A stretch of 64,000 nucleotides of DNA from Microcoleus sp. FACHB-61. Its GTDB lineage: Bacteria; Cyanobacteriota; Cyanobacteriia; Cyanobacteriales; Microcoleaceae. The position numbers and the translations under genes are program-made. Numbering within the stretch: position 1 is the stretch's first letter; each line of letters opens with the position of its first letter. The notes below the pieces were generated by a model that saw only the letters and a program-made list of their open reading frames with translations, made no database searches and was not told where the DNA came from. Where the stretch lies: positions 1 to 64,000 of the forward strand of contig JACJNY010000052.1 in the NCBI GenBank assembly GCA_014695295.1. The letters run 5' to 3'. Of this stretch, positions 33,600 to 42,507 are shown in pieces.

Positions 33600-33965
33600 C
33601 TGTGCCAATTCGCACGAATCCCCGGCGATTTTAAGTCGCGGCTGCACAGGATATCGTCTGCCTCTGCGGACTAAAAAAAGAGGGTAATAAAGCCCTGGCG
33701 GATAACCAATCCCCGGCGAATATTCCCGGCTACACAGGCAAAGTCCGCCTCCGCCGACAGAAGAAAGAGGGGTTCTCGAACCCCGGTAAATGACAAATTC
33801 GCGGTGAATATCCCCGGTGAATAAATTCGCGGCTACACAGGCAAAGTCCGCCTCCGCCGACAGAAGAAAGCCCCGGCCGATCACCAATCCCCGGCGAATA
33901 AATTCGCGGCTAGACAGGGAAAGTCCCTCTCCGCGAACTGAAGAAAAAGCGGTAATAAAGCCCGC
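33600..33965. repeat. ~90-bp tandem repeat array, about four units
   Basis: Units contain CGCGGCTACACAGGCAAAGT, CCGCCTCCGCCGACAGAAGA and AATCCCCGGCGAATA-type linkers. Centres are near 33650, 33740, 33845 and 33925; the second and third share about 40 identical bases. Each has a potential AAAGTCCGCC..GGCGGAC-like stem. No open frame is credible across it. It lies in an 814-bp gap (33463-34276) with no gene; the rest of the gap shows an ACTCATAACT tandem tract near 34200-34240. Confidence 0.8.
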
Positions 33966-34276
33966 TTTGGCATGATTCCCGACTAGGTTTTCTCATCTCA
34001 GCTTTGTCTGCTGGAATGAGGTTAAATGACTAGATATTTGACGGATTCCTGGCCAACCAAAAGTTTAGTTCAACTCACGCGCACGTTAGCGATTCAACAG
34101 TTTTTGGTTTTGAGTTAACCCCACAAGTAAATGAGGTCTATCGAAACAAGATAGCCTTTCCCAAAATTATGAATTATGAGTTGTTACCGCCAAAACATTC
34201 AACTCATAACTAATAATTCACAACTCACAACTCATAACTCCGTGCCGCGGTGAGCATCTACCAAAAGGTTTAATCT

Positions 34277-35101
34277 ATGCAACTTCAAGGAAAAACAGCT
34301 CTTGTTACAGGAGCTTCGCGCGGAATTGGGCGATCGATCGCCCTGGAATTAGCGAGACAAGGAGTCAAACGTTTGTTGATTGTGGCGCGCAACCGCAGGC
34401 AATTAATTGAACTGGCAGAGGAAATCGATGTTTTTGGCACAGAAGTAGTGCCGTTAGCTTTGGATTTAACTCAGTCAGTAGCGGTGAATATTGCGATCGC
34501 CCAAGCTTGGCGAGATTGCGGCCCGATTCACCTGCTAGTCAACTGTGCAGGCGTCGCGCACCAAGCATCTTTCTTGCGTTCCCCGCTGCCATTAATCGAG
34601 GAAGAAATCGCCTTAAATTTGCTCGGAACCTACACAATTACCCGCTTGATAGCTCGGCGAATGGCGACTCAAAAAGAGGGAACAATCGTCAATGTTTCGA
34701 GCTTAATGGGCAAAATTGCCGCTCCCACAATGGCGACTTATTCTGCTACCAAATTTGCGATTTTGGGATTCACCCAAGCTTTGCGCAGCGAGTTAACTCA
34801 GTACAATGTTCGAGTCACAGCTTTGCTGCCATCCCTAACAGATACCGACATGGTGCGAGACTTGGAACAATTCCGGTGGGTAGTGCCCACAACTCCCGAA
34901 AAAGTTGCCCTAGCACTTGTCGCGGGATTGCAAAAAGATGCGCCGGAAATCTTGGTAGGATGGCAAAGTCATCTAGCAGTTTGGTGTCACCGAATTGCGC
35001 CTTGGTTGCTGGATTTTGTGTTGCGGATGGCGACTCCAGAACTTCGGGATAAATCGCGGGGCGATCGCAAATTGCGGGAGGCTTTGGCTAGCGGGCGATA
35101 A
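34277..35101 (+). CDS. Short-chain dehydrogenase/reductase
   Basis: Classical SDR of 274 residues. The cofactor loop is TGASRGIGRSIA, the structural NNAG appears as VNCAGVAH, catalytic Ser lies in NVSSLMGKIA, and Tyr and Lys in YSATKFAILGF. Basic residues after the second strand (VARNRRQL) suggest NADP(H). The C-terminal tail is of the type seen in membrane-associated lipid-modifying SDRs, but the substrate is not predictable. An AAAGG precedes the ATG. Confidence 0.92.
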   Translation: MQLQGKTALVTGASRGIGRSIALELARQGVKRLLIVARNRRQLIELAEEIDVFGTEVVPLALDLTQSVAVNIAIAQAWRDCGPIHLLVNCAGVAHQASFLRSPLPLIEEEIALNLLGTYTITRLIARRMATQKEGTIVNVSSLMGKIAAPTMATYSATKFAILGFTQALRSELTQYNVRVTALLPSLTDTDMVRDLEQFRWVVPTTPEKVALALVAGLQKDAPEILVGWQSHLAVWCHRIAPWLLDFVLRMATPELRDKSRGDRKLREALASGR

Positions 35102-35165
35102 ACTTTTTAGTAGGGCGGGCTCTTCGGCCCAACCCCTACTCCCCACAAAATATTTGATGTGTTGT

Positions 35166-35188
35166 GGAACGGGCATCTTGCCCGTTCC
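35166..35188. repeat. GGAACGGGCA hairpin
   Basis: GGAACGGGCA (35166-35175) and TGCCCGTTCC (35179-35188) are perfect arms with a TCT loop. It is the same family as 43791-43807 and 929-959. Confidence 0.75.
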
Positions 35189-35228
35189 TAAGCGCACCTT
35201 ACATTTGGCAAACACTTTAACTGTTAGT

Positions 35229-35367
35229 CATATCGTTTCCGGTTGCATCGGAAGGATATAGAGGACACGGCATTGCCGTGTCCCTAACCCCATTAATTGT
35301 AGGGACACGGCACTGCCGTGTCCTGACTGTGAGTAATATTAATTCCGATGCTACCGGAGTTGATATC
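35229..35367. mobile_element. MITE-like element with 25-bp imperfect terminal inverted repeats
   Basis: Left end CATATCGTTTCCGGTTGCAT and right end GCTACCGGAGTTGATATC are imperfect inverted repeats (35229-35253, 35343-35367). Between them lie two copies of a GGACACGGCA-TTG/CTG-CCGTGTCC hairpin (35263-35283, 35303-35323). No coding capacity. The right end supplies the stop codon region of the TPR-CHAT gene. Confidence 0.55.
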
Positions 35368-38065
35368 ATTTCCACTCCCCTTGCAAGGTAAAAGCAGCCC
35401 AATAATAGGGCGATTTCCATTTTTCCTGCTGCATCATTTCCATCTGCGCGGCCCTCAAAGCTGCCGCAGGCGCTAACTTTTGTTGCACCATTTTTTGATA
35501 AAACTTTTGCATTAACACAGCAGTTCCTTCATCATCCACATTCCACAAACTCACCGCCACCCGCTGCGCCCCCGCATACATAAAACCCCTTGTTAACCCC
35601 ACCATTCCTTCGCCTTTGACATTCTGTCCCATGCCCGATTGACAAGCACTTAAAACCACTAAATTTGCTGACAGTTTCAAGTTGAAAATATCGGTGAGGC
35701 GCAAAAAACCATTGACAAGATTGCCCTTGTCATCTACCATCGACATCACAATTCCTGACAGTTCGGGATTTTTGCTGTTGGCAAGGCCGTGGGTGGCAAA
35801 GTGAACGATTTGATAATTGGCTAAATTTCCATCGGTAGCAGTAGTGCGACTGGCATCAAAATCAAATATTTGACGGCTAGAAGCTGAGGGGAATAAGCTG
35901 GATATTGTTTGGGCTTCTTGGCGGGTAAATGCGAGGCGTTCGGGCGGCCATTGCCGATTAGAAGCACGAAGCGATCGACTTAAACCGAGATTATTTAATG
36001 CTAGCTTTTCGGTAGTTTCCGGGGTAAGTTTTCCTTTGAGTCTGTCATCGTTTGGACTGAAAACAGGATCGGCTAAAATTGCTAAAGTTTGGCTGGGCGG
36101 CTTTCTATCTCCGTAATTTTGCCGGAGAATAGCGAGACTTGAGGCAGAAGGCAGAGTGATAATTTCATGTTCGATAATTAAGGGAACATTGGTATTTTGT
36201 CCGGCGGTTTTGTCAAGAGTTAAAGCTTGAAAAGGGGTATAGTGCAGCACGCCGTCGGGAACAATTAATAAGCGTTTATTGCCTAATTGGGCTGCTGCGG
36301 GTTGTAAAATAACTTGACCGAGATTGGCACTTGCTTGGGCAACTTGTTGGGGAATATCTCTCTGGATTGGGCTAGTTATTGTCTCTAGGAAGTCCTTAGC
36401 TGCTGTTTCTATGTCAACCTGTTTTGGCAATTCATAGCTGGTTACTCCTGTTGATGTCACAACCCACAAATAACTGCGGTCTTTGCCCAGGGAATACTGC
36501 AATAAAATAGTGTTTTCATCGAGAATCTGTTTCTGAATTTCTGGCAGTGTTAAAGGTTGGGGTTGGGTGAGGGCTGCGTAGCGGGGGCTGGCGGTACGAA
36601 TCTGGGCTTGAATTTGCTGATATTGTTGCAAAAGTGCGAGGCGCTGTTTGTCGATTTCATCGATTTTAGTTTGATTGGGATTGGGGCTGCTGATTGCTTC
36701 GATGCGCTGCTTTTCAATGGCATCGAGTTGCTGTTGCACGCTCTTTTCTTGTTGCAGTAAATCGGGGGCAAGGCCTTCACGAATGTTGGCGTTACTTTCT
36801 TGGAGAAATTCGAGGAGACTGCGAGCCCTCGAACGTTCGCTGGCTTCTAAGGCTTTGGTATCATAACCGGATTTAGGATTAGTTTTATGCAGTTGCATTA
36901 ACAAATCGATGTAGAATTCGTAGTAGTCCTGTACTGTGGCAAAGTATGAGCTGCGGAGTTCTGGGCTAGCTATTTTGGTGCGAAGGTTTTCGATGATTTT
37001 GAGAGAAGATTCAATGTCCTTGAGGGCTTCGGTAAGATTGTTTTGGTCGCGTTTGACATAAGCTATGTTGAAAAGGGTGGTAGCTTCCCATCGGCGATCG
37101 CCGGTTGCCCGACTCAGGGGAAGCGACTGGCTGTAATACTCTAGCGCTTTCTGTGTTTCTCCCAAATCTGCGTAGACATTGCCCATACTGGTGAGGATGG
37201 CAGCTTCCCCGCCACGATTGCCTACTGCCCGACTCAGGGGAAGCGACTGGCTGTAATACTCTAGCGCTTTCTGTTTTTCTCCCAAATCTGAGTAGATACT
37301 GCCGATGTTGTTGAGGGTGGCAGCTTCCCCGCCGCGGTCGCCGGTTGCCCGAAACAGGGGAAGCGACTGGCTGTAATATTCTAGGGCTTTCTGTTTTTCT
37401 CCCAAATCTGAGTAGACTAAGCCGATGTTGTTGAGGGCGGTAGCTTCCCCACCGCGATCTCCTACTGCCCGTCTCAGAGGAAGGGATTGGCTCAAATACT
37501 CTAGCGCTTTCTGTTTTTCTCCCAATTGTGAGTAGACTAAGCCGATGTTGTTGAGGGTGATAGCTTCAAGAGTGCGATCGCCTACTGCCCGACTCAGGGG
37601 AAGCGACTGGGCCAAATACTCTAGGGCTTTCTGTTTTTCTCCCAATTCTGAGTAGACACTGCCGATGCTGGAGAGGGTGATAGCTTCCCCACGGCGATCG
37701 CCTACTGCCCGAAAAAGGGGAAGAGACTGGCTGTAATATTCTAAAGCTTTCTGTTTTTCTCCCAAGTCTGAGTAGATTTTGGCAAGACCAAGGAGGCTAA
37801 GTGCTTGCCCTCTATTGTCGCCTGCTTGCCGATACAACTTTAAGGCTTCTTCCAACTTGACTATCGCACCTCTTAAAGCTTCCGCTGTTCCTTGCTGATA
37901 GAGTTGAATTCCCTCCCTCCATGCTGTTTCAGCAGCATCGCTACTGTTAGTTTGTGCTGTTTGTACGACTTTACCAACAGGCACGGCTGCTGCCACTGGC
38001 TGACTTAACTGAAGCGAAAGTGCGATCGACATACCAGCCAAAAACCATTGAGTGCGATCGAGCAT
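35366..38065 (-). CDS. TPR-CHAT domain protein, exported
   Basis: About 899 residues from ATG 38065, which has AAGGGG seven bases upstream; an in-frame ATG 12 codons earlier is also possible. Signal peptide ([20 protein letters not shown]). Then a stretch of TPRs: six almost identical 40-residue units ([16 protein letters not shown]) and one diverged. A coiled-coil-like linker with [14 protein letters not shown] follows. The C-terminal CHAT caspase-like peptidase has the His-Cys dyad in VHFATHGLA (about H771) and [11 protein letters not shown] (about C820, longer numbering). Such proteins are abundant in filamentous cyanobacteria; targets are unknown. No type III-E CRISPR genes accompany it. 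Confidence 0.9.
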   Translation of the reverse strand: MLDRTQWFLAGMSIALSLQLSQPVAAAVPVGKVVQTAQTNSSDAAETAWREGIQLYQQGTAEALRGAIVKLEEALKLYRQAGDNRGQALSLLGLAKIYSDLGEKQKALEYYSQSLPLFRAVGDRRGEAITLSSIGSVYSELGEKQKALEYLAQSLPLSRAVGDRTLEAITLNNIGLVYSQLGEKQKALEYLSQSLPLRRAVGDRGGEATALNNIGLVYSDLGEKQKALEYYSQSLPLFRATGDRGGEAATLNNIGSIYSDLGEKQKALEYYSQSLPLSRAVGNRGGEAAILTSMGNVYADLGETQKALEYYSQSLPLSRATGDRRWEATTLFNIAYVKRDQNNLTEALKDIESSLKIIENLRTKIASPELRSSYFATVQDYYEFYIDLLMQLHKTNPKSGYDTKALEASERSRARSLLEFLQESNANIREGLAPDLLQQEKSVQQQLDAIEKQRIEAISSPNPNQTKIDEIDKQRLALLQQYQQIQAQIRTASPRYAALTQPQPLTLPEIQKQILDENTILLQYSLGKDRSYLWVVTSTGVTSYELPKQVDIETAAKDFLETITSPIQRDIPQQVAQASANLGQVILQPAAAQLGNKRLLIVPDGVLHYTPFQALTLDKTAGQNTNVPLIIEHEIITLPSASSLAILRQNYGDRKPPSQTLAILADPVFSPNDDRLKGKLTPETTEKLALNNLGLSRSLRASNRQWPPERLAFTRQEAQTISSLFPSASSRQIFDFDASRTTATDGNLANYQIVHFATHGLANSKNPELSGIVMSMVDDKGNLVNGFLRLTDIFNLKLSANLVVLSACQSGMGQNVKGEGMVGLTRGFMYAGAQRVAVSLWNVDDEGTAVLMQKFYQKMVQQKLAPAAALRAAQMEMMQQEKWKSPYYWAAFTLQGEWK

Positions 38066-38227
38066 AGCCACCCCTTTTGTATTTTTGTCAATCTTAGTCA
38101 TTAGCCCGCTTAGTGTAAAGGCAGGAAGAAGTCAGGGCGATCGGCCTTTTTCCTGAATACAAAACAATTGGCAAATGCGACCCAATTGCTAAACTGAGCG
38201 AGTAGTGCGATTCCCTGCGGGATAGCT

Positions 38228-38515
38228 ATGTTTCACGAACTTTTTCCTAACATGAGCAACCTCCTAATTGCCCCCGAGCCTCTAAAAATGCACTGGGATT
38301 GCCCCGAGTGCGACGGCACAGGTACAGTCAGCCCAGAAATTTGCCCCGTATGCCTCGGAGCAAAATACATCGATCTCGCTGCGATAACTAACTGGATGCT
38401 CGATTTTATGGAATCTTGCGGCTGCAATCCTGATGAAATCGAGCAATTGCGAACCGAAAACCCAGACCCGCTGACATTAACTTTTTGCCTCGAAATTTGT
38501 ATCGCCCTTAAATAA
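38228..38515 (+). CDS. Small Cys-rich zinc-finger-like protein
   Basis: A 95-residue protein with CPECDGTGTVSPEICPVCLGA, two CxxC pairs resembling half of the DnaJ zinc-binding domain (CxxCxGxG repeat). The rest is acidic with three further cysteines (ESCGC, FCLEIC). Function is unknown. The ATG at 38228 directly follows a GATTCCCTGCGGGATAGC palindrome; a second ATG at 38252 (MSNLLIAPE) is an alternative start. Confidence 0.6.
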   Translation: MFHELFPNMSNLLIAPEPLKMHWDCPECDGTGTVSPEICPVCLGAKYIDLAAITNWMLDFMESCGCNPDEIEQLRTENPDPLTLTFCLEICIALK

Positions 38516-38575
38516 ACAAGGAAAACTTATGTTATAATTTATAGCATTTAAAAAATAATGCCAATTTGAACTGAG

Positions 38576-39406
38576 ATGAGCGCTATCAAAGCAGGACAAA
38601 AATACTCAAAAAACAATATCTATAAAGGCTTCAATTTTGAACAGCACAAACATTTGGGGCTATACATTAAACACCGGAGAGATGAAGCACTAAGCCTGAG
38701 TGTTGTATCTAGTTGGTGCTACGGTAAAAGCTCAAAAGTTCGCAGGCTTGCTTGCAAGCTGCAGAGTGCATTGTCAACCCTTAAGTCTAACCTAGATGAC
38801 ATCGTTTGTGCTGAAGTCCCACCCAATCACGTTCTTTTCAGGAACGGCTACAACTCTGAAATTGATCCAATAGAATGCTACTACGGGCCAACTAAGTTCG
38901 CTGAACAGTGGGACAATGAGTTTAGCGCGGGGTTTAGAGAAGAATTTCATGAACAACCATCAGGAAAACTTTGTTTACCCCTGAATCTACCCAGACCATA
39001 TAAAGGCTTCACGCTGGACGAACATCTCCACGTAGCTAAGATTATGTGTTGTCAGATTAGGCAGTCAGCAATCACAACCATCCTGATCTGGAATGCTTAT
39101 GGAACCAATTCTAAGGCAACCAAGGCAGCTTACAAATGGTGGAAAGCCGCAACTGCCCTAGTCTCGGAACTTCATCAAGTCTCAGGTGAGATTGGTATAT
39201 ATGCCATAACATATCCTAGTGACGAAGCCGAGCGATTTGAGGTACAAATTGCTGCCGATCAGAGCTTTGCGGAGCCGCTGAGAATGCCATTGCAAAAATC
39301 TCTTCTTCAAAAGGCTGTCGTGGCTAATGCCGGAAAAGTCACTAACGATACGTACAACCTGGATCTCGGATTGGATTGGCTAAAAGTCAACATCACTTAT
39401 CCCTAA
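38576..39406 (+). CDS. Hypothetical protein
   Basis: A 276-residue product with no domain I recognise. It is probably soluble; there is no signal peptide or membrane segment. It has scattered Trp/Tyr/Cys residues and a region KATKAAYKWWKAATALVSELHQ likely to be helical. ORF length, composition and ordinary codon use support a real gene. The upstream neighbour is the zinc-finger-like gene, 60 bp away on the same strand; the downstream neighbour is convergent tsaB. Confidence 0.55.
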   Translation: MSAIKAGQKYSKNNIYKGFNFEQHKHLGLYIKHRRDEALSLSVVSSWCYGKSSKVRRLACKLQSALSTLKSNLDDIVCAEVPPNHVLFRNGYNSEIDPIECYYGPTKFAEQWDNEFSAGFREEFHEQPSGKLCLPLNLPRPYKGFTLDEHLHVAKIMCCQIRQSAITTILIWNAYGTNSKATKAAYKWWKAATALVSELHQVSGEIGIYAITYPSDEAERFEVQIAADQSFAEPLRMPLQKSLLQKAVVANAGKVTNDTYNLDLGLDWLKVNITYP

Positions 39407-39431
39407 TTACCAATTTCCCAATTCCCAATAT

Positions 39432-40181
39432 CTAGTGTCCCTTAACCGGATGTTGCCCGTAATAAGGCAAAGCATCCGACCAATCAGGGCGACTTCCTTG
39501 TTTCCACTCCAAATAAGCCAATTCCAACACACTAGAAACCGACGAACCCAACTCGCTGCCAACTTCAATTAACTGATAGGAATTTTCCCAACTTTCCAAC
39601 TTTTCCTGCCAGGATTCCGCCGTCATTACGGTATCAGGAAACAACTCAGTTAAACCAGAATCTTTGTTAACTGAATAAACGGCACCAAATAATTGTCCCC
39701 GCTGTGCAGGCATTTGCAGCGCCATATCCTCTCTCAAAAGCCCCCCTTTAGCAAGGGGAGGTTCCGTATTCAAAAGCCCCCCCTTAGCAACGGGAGGTTC
39801 TGCACTCAAAAGCCCCCCCTTAGCAAGGGCGGGTTGGGGGGGTGCAGCCCAAGCCACAGCGGCCAAAGTTGAAATCGCAAAAACAGGAATATCCAACTGT
39901 TGAGCCAAAGTCCGCGCCGTCACCATACCCATCCGAGTCCCCGTGAAACCTCCGGGCCCCTTCGCCACAGCAATAAAAGCCAAATCCGCCCAAGTTTGCG
40001 GCTGAATAAACTCGACTAAATACTGATGCAAATGAGTTGCTAAATCCCGATCCAAATTCCAAGTTTGGCAGCGAGAATCCCCTGCAAAATTGCTGATGGC
40101 TAAACCGAGCTCGCGACTAGCTGTGTGCAGGGCTAAGCCGTATTTTTTAACTGATGTTCCGTCTTGGGGATTGCTATTCAC
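39432..40181 (-). CDS. tsaB: tRNA t6A-synthesis protein TsaB, with in-frame repeat insertion
   Basis: Partner of TsaD in forming N6-threonylcarbamoyladenosine at A37 of ANN-decoding tRNAs; an ASKHA-fold non-catalytic protein. Family motifs: LALHTASRELGLAI, IAVAKGPGGFTGTRMGM and ARTLAQQLDIPVFAISTLAA. Then three 12-residue repeats (core AKGGLL..EPP) interrupt the sequence before the conserved MPAQRGQLFGAVY. The repeat array is at DNA 39735-39842 and keeps the frame. The C-terminal YLEWKQGS region is present. Two bases separate it from the kinase gene upstream on the same strand. Confidence 0.88.
   Translation of the reverse strand: MNSNPQDGTSVKKYGLALHTASRELGLAISNFAGDSRCQTWNLDRDLATHLHQYLVEFIQPQTWADLAFIAVAKGPGGFTGTRMGMVTARTLAQQLDIPVFAISTLAAVAWAAPPQPALAKGGLLSAEPPVAKGGLLNTEPPLAKGGLLREDMALQMPAQRGQLFGAVYSVNKDSGLTELFPDTVMTAESWQEKLESWENSYQLIEVGSELGSSVSSVLELAYLEWKQGSRPDWSDALPYYGQHPVKGH
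39735..39842. repeat. Three 36-bp palindromic repeats inside tsaB
   Basis: Units start CAAAAGCCCCCCYTTAGCAA and end GGGNGGTTC. Each has CCCCCTT/AAGGGG-type arms, and each is 36 bp, a multiple of three. The core belongs to the same family as TTCCCCCCCTTACCAAGGGG at 47758 and CTCCCCTTGGTAAGGGGAG at 60607. Confidence 0.85.
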
Positions 40182-40183
40182 GA

Positions 40184-41896
40184 TTAGTGGTAATTTTCCT
40201 TAACAAAAAACAGAGGCAAAGCCACAACTAAGCAACCCAAAAGAATGCCAAATATTCCCGTGTTTAAAATCCTGGAATTACCCATGCCCCCAGTCATCAA
40301 AAACAGCACTACTAAACTTGCAAATAAATTTTTATTGGCAAATTCTTTGTGGTGGGAAACTTGATGCTTCACTGTCATAAAACCCGACGTAACTATTAGC
40401 GCAAACCAAGAATTAAAAATGACTATTTGAGAGCCAAAGATAAACCAAACTAAGGCAAACATTAGCGCATCTATCCAAAAATCCTGAGTTTTCAACTTCG
40501 GCAGCCAAAATTCTTGGGTAGCAACAGGGGCGATTTTCTTGAGTAATTTATTGTGTTGCAGCCGCACGAGTTTGTTTCTCAATTTAATCTTGGGATCGAT
40601 TTGCAATACTTGCTTCCACTCCGGGCGGCGAGAATTGTTGACTCTTCCCAACAGCTTCACGGCTGCGACTTTATTTAACTGCAAATCGGTGAGTCTGGTG
40701 GCAATTATTTGAGATAAGTGCGGATAGTAAACGGGGTTGTCTTCGGTTCTGTTGATGACGATATTGAGCTGTTGCTTGGCTTGACTGACTTGGATTGTAA
40801 CATTGTAGGGGGCGATCGCCTCTTGTAAAGCTTGCTGAATTTCGGCTTGCTCTTGGCGAGTAAAAAGAGACACACCGGGCGCAGGTGTAACCACCCGCTC
40901 TGCGGGCGTTTCCGGCGCGTCTAGCACCGGTTGTGCGTCTAAATACACCGGTTTGGGGTTCAAGTGCCGGATGACTGCTGATGCTGAACTGTAGCGCCGG
41001 TTGGTGGCACTTTGGAGCATGGTGTCGAGGATGCGGCCGAAATCATCGCTAACAGCAGTCTTCAAATAATTTCGCCAAGCCCAAGAATCCTCTGTACTGT
41101 CGAACAAATCGAAGGGAGGAATTTCAGTCAGCAAGTGAATGCAAGTAACGCCCAAACTGTAGATATCGCTAGCAAAAACTGCTTTTCCCATCAATTGTTC
41201 TGGGGCTGTATAAGCAGCACTGCCGATGATTGTACCAGTTTGCGGCAACCCGGTTGCTGTTACTTTCTTAGCTGCACCAAAGTCTACTAAAACGATATCT
41301 TTTTGGAAAGGAGAGGGTTGATAGGAATTTTCTAAGGCGGGTAAAGGAGTTGGAGATAGCCGGCGGCGAATAATATTTTCTGGTTTGATATCGCGGTGAA
41401 TGACTTTGGATTTGTGGACGAAGTGGAGCACTGGCAATAAATCGTTGAGGATTTGCCGAATTTGAGTTTCGGTGAAGGCTCCTTTTTGTTCTAATTCTCT
41501 GGCTAGGTTTTTGCCGTCTATAAATTCTTGTACTAAATACTGTCTCCCGTCTTGTTCAAAATGCGCGATTAATTCTGGAATCTGCGGATGTTTTCCCAAG
41601 GTTTCTAGCTGGGCTGCTTCTTGGTAAAATAGTTGAGCGGCTTTTTCGGCTGCGGTATTTTGCGGGAAAGATTGCTTGATTACGCACTGCGAAAAAATCA
41701 GGGGTTTGGTTTCATCAACTGCTAGAAATGTTCGGCCAAAGCCTCCTTGCCCGATCGGCTTTATGGTTCGGTAGCGAGATGCTGATGGCGTTTCTGCGTC
41801 AAGAGTTAACAACAATTTGGAGCCGCAACTTTGGCACAATTCTGCATCCCCTGGGTTTTGCGGATTCTGACAAGTTGGGTTTAAGCAATAGCACAT
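40184..41896 (-). CDS. Membrane-anchored Ser/Thr protein kinase with N-terminal zinc ribbon
   Basis: A 570-residue Hanks-type kinase. N-terminal CYCLNPTCQNP ... LCQSCGS zinc ribbon (residues 2-27). The kinase domain covers about 41-310, with IGQGGFGRTFLA glycine loop, CVIKQ lysine, VIHRDIKPENII catalytic loop, LVDFGAAKK DFG and YTAPEQ. A central region (about 340-450) resembles a small soluble domain rich in beta strands, followed by 3-4 membrane helices at the C-terminus. Cyanobacterial 4-Cys kinases of this kind act in stress and motility signalling; targets are not inferable. It may be co-transcribed with tsaB. Confidence 0.92.
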   Translation of the reverse strand: MCYCLNPTCQNPQNPGDAELCQSCGSKLLLTLDAETPSASRYRTIKPIGQGGFGRTFLAVDETKPLIFSQCVIKQSFPQNTAAEKAAQLFYQEAAQLETLGKHPQIPELIAHFEQDGRQYLVQEFIDGKNLARELEQKGAFTETQIRQILNDLLPVLHFVHKSKVIHRDIKPENIIRRRLSPTPLPALENSYQPSPFQKDIVLVDFGAAKKVTATGLPQTGTIIGSAAYTAPEQLMGKAVFASDIYSLGVTCIHLLTEIPPFDLFDSTEDSWAWRNYLKTAVSDDFGRILDTMLQSATNRRYSSASAVIRHLNPKPVYLDAQPVLDAPETPAERVVTPAPGVSLFTRQEQAEIQQALQEAIAPYNVTIQVSQAKQQLNIVINRTEDNPVYYPHLSQIIATRLTDLQLNKVAAVKLLGRVNNSRRPEWKQVLQIDPKIKLRNKLVRLQHNKLLKKIAPVATQEFWLPKLKTQDFWIDALMFALVWFIFGSQIVIFNSWFALIVTSGFMTVKHQVSHHKEFANKNLFASLVVLFLMTGGMGNSRILNTGIFGILLGCLVVALPLFFVKENYH

Positions 41897-41897
41897 T

Positions 41898-42150
41898 GGA
41901 TTTTAGATTTTAGATTTTAGATTTTAGATTTTTAATTGGGAATGGGGAATGGGGAATTGGGCATCGGGCATCGGGCATCGGGCATCGGGCATCGGGAATT
42001 GAAAATTGGGGATTGAATATTGGAAATGGAAAATTGAAAATTGGGTAAAAAGAAGAAACAAGAAAATGAGAGTGTTTTATTTTTTTCGTTCTTCCTTCTT
42101 CTTTCTTCCCTCTTCCTTCTTCCTTCTTCCTTCTTCCCTCTTCCTTCTTC
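41898..42150. repeat. Mixed heptamer tracts between the kinase gene and ycf34
   Basis: Four or five GATTTTA units (41898-41930), five tandem GGGCATC units (about 41959-41997), then ATTGAAAATTGGG variants, and a TTCCTTC heptamer tract (42085-42150) that ends at the ycf34 stop codon. No gene. Confidence 0.85.
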
Positions 42151-42151
42151 C

Positions 42152-42400
42152 TTAAGTCGGGACGAGTTCGCCTGGCCGCAATTTTGCCCATTTGCCGGTC
42201 TCTTGCTTGAAACTCTGACACCCGACTACATCCCATTCCATTTCAATTTCGTCTTGGCGCGGGCGGATGTTGACGTTGATGGTGGGTTCTACGGGGTCGA
42301 AATCGGGTGTTTCGGTAAGGTGAAGCTGTTCGTGCTGTTCTTCTACGGCGTGGTAGGTGAAGCAGCGGTCTACATAGTGGCAGTTAATACAAATACACAT
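42152..42400 (-). CDS. ycf34: Ycf34 family Fe-S protein
   Basis: An 82-residue protein with the diagnostic N-terminus MCICINCHYVDRC (Cys at 2, 4, 7 and 13), YHAVEEQH, PTINVNIRP and the ending WAKLRPGELVPT. Ycf34 is conserved in cyanobacteria and some plastids, binds an Fe-S cluster through the N-terminal Cys, and influences photosynthetic electron transport in Synechocystis. AGAGGAT lies just before the ATG. It is divergent from the CCA-adding enzyme gene. Confidence 0.92.
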   Translation of the reverse strand: MCICINCHYVDRCFTYHAVEEQHEQLHLTETPDFDPVEPTINVNIRPRQDEIEMEWDVVGCQSFKQETGKWAKLRPGELVPT

Positions 42401-42507
42401 TCTTGATATCCTCTGTGCATTTCAAAAAAATTGGTGAATTTCGAGCTTTCTGTTAATCTAGCGTAGCAAGAGCTTAATTGTTTGTAAGTTTGTTTATTTT
42501 TGTTGCG

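Noticed and set aside
33600-33965. CRISPR array
   Set aside because: The units are ~90 bp with similar linkers as well as similar cores, and no unique equal-length spacers are seen.
35366-38065. Type III-E CRISPR (Craspase) association of the TPR-CHAT protein
   Set aside because: No gRAMP/Cas7-11 gene, Cas1 or CRISPR array is present; it has a signal peptide.
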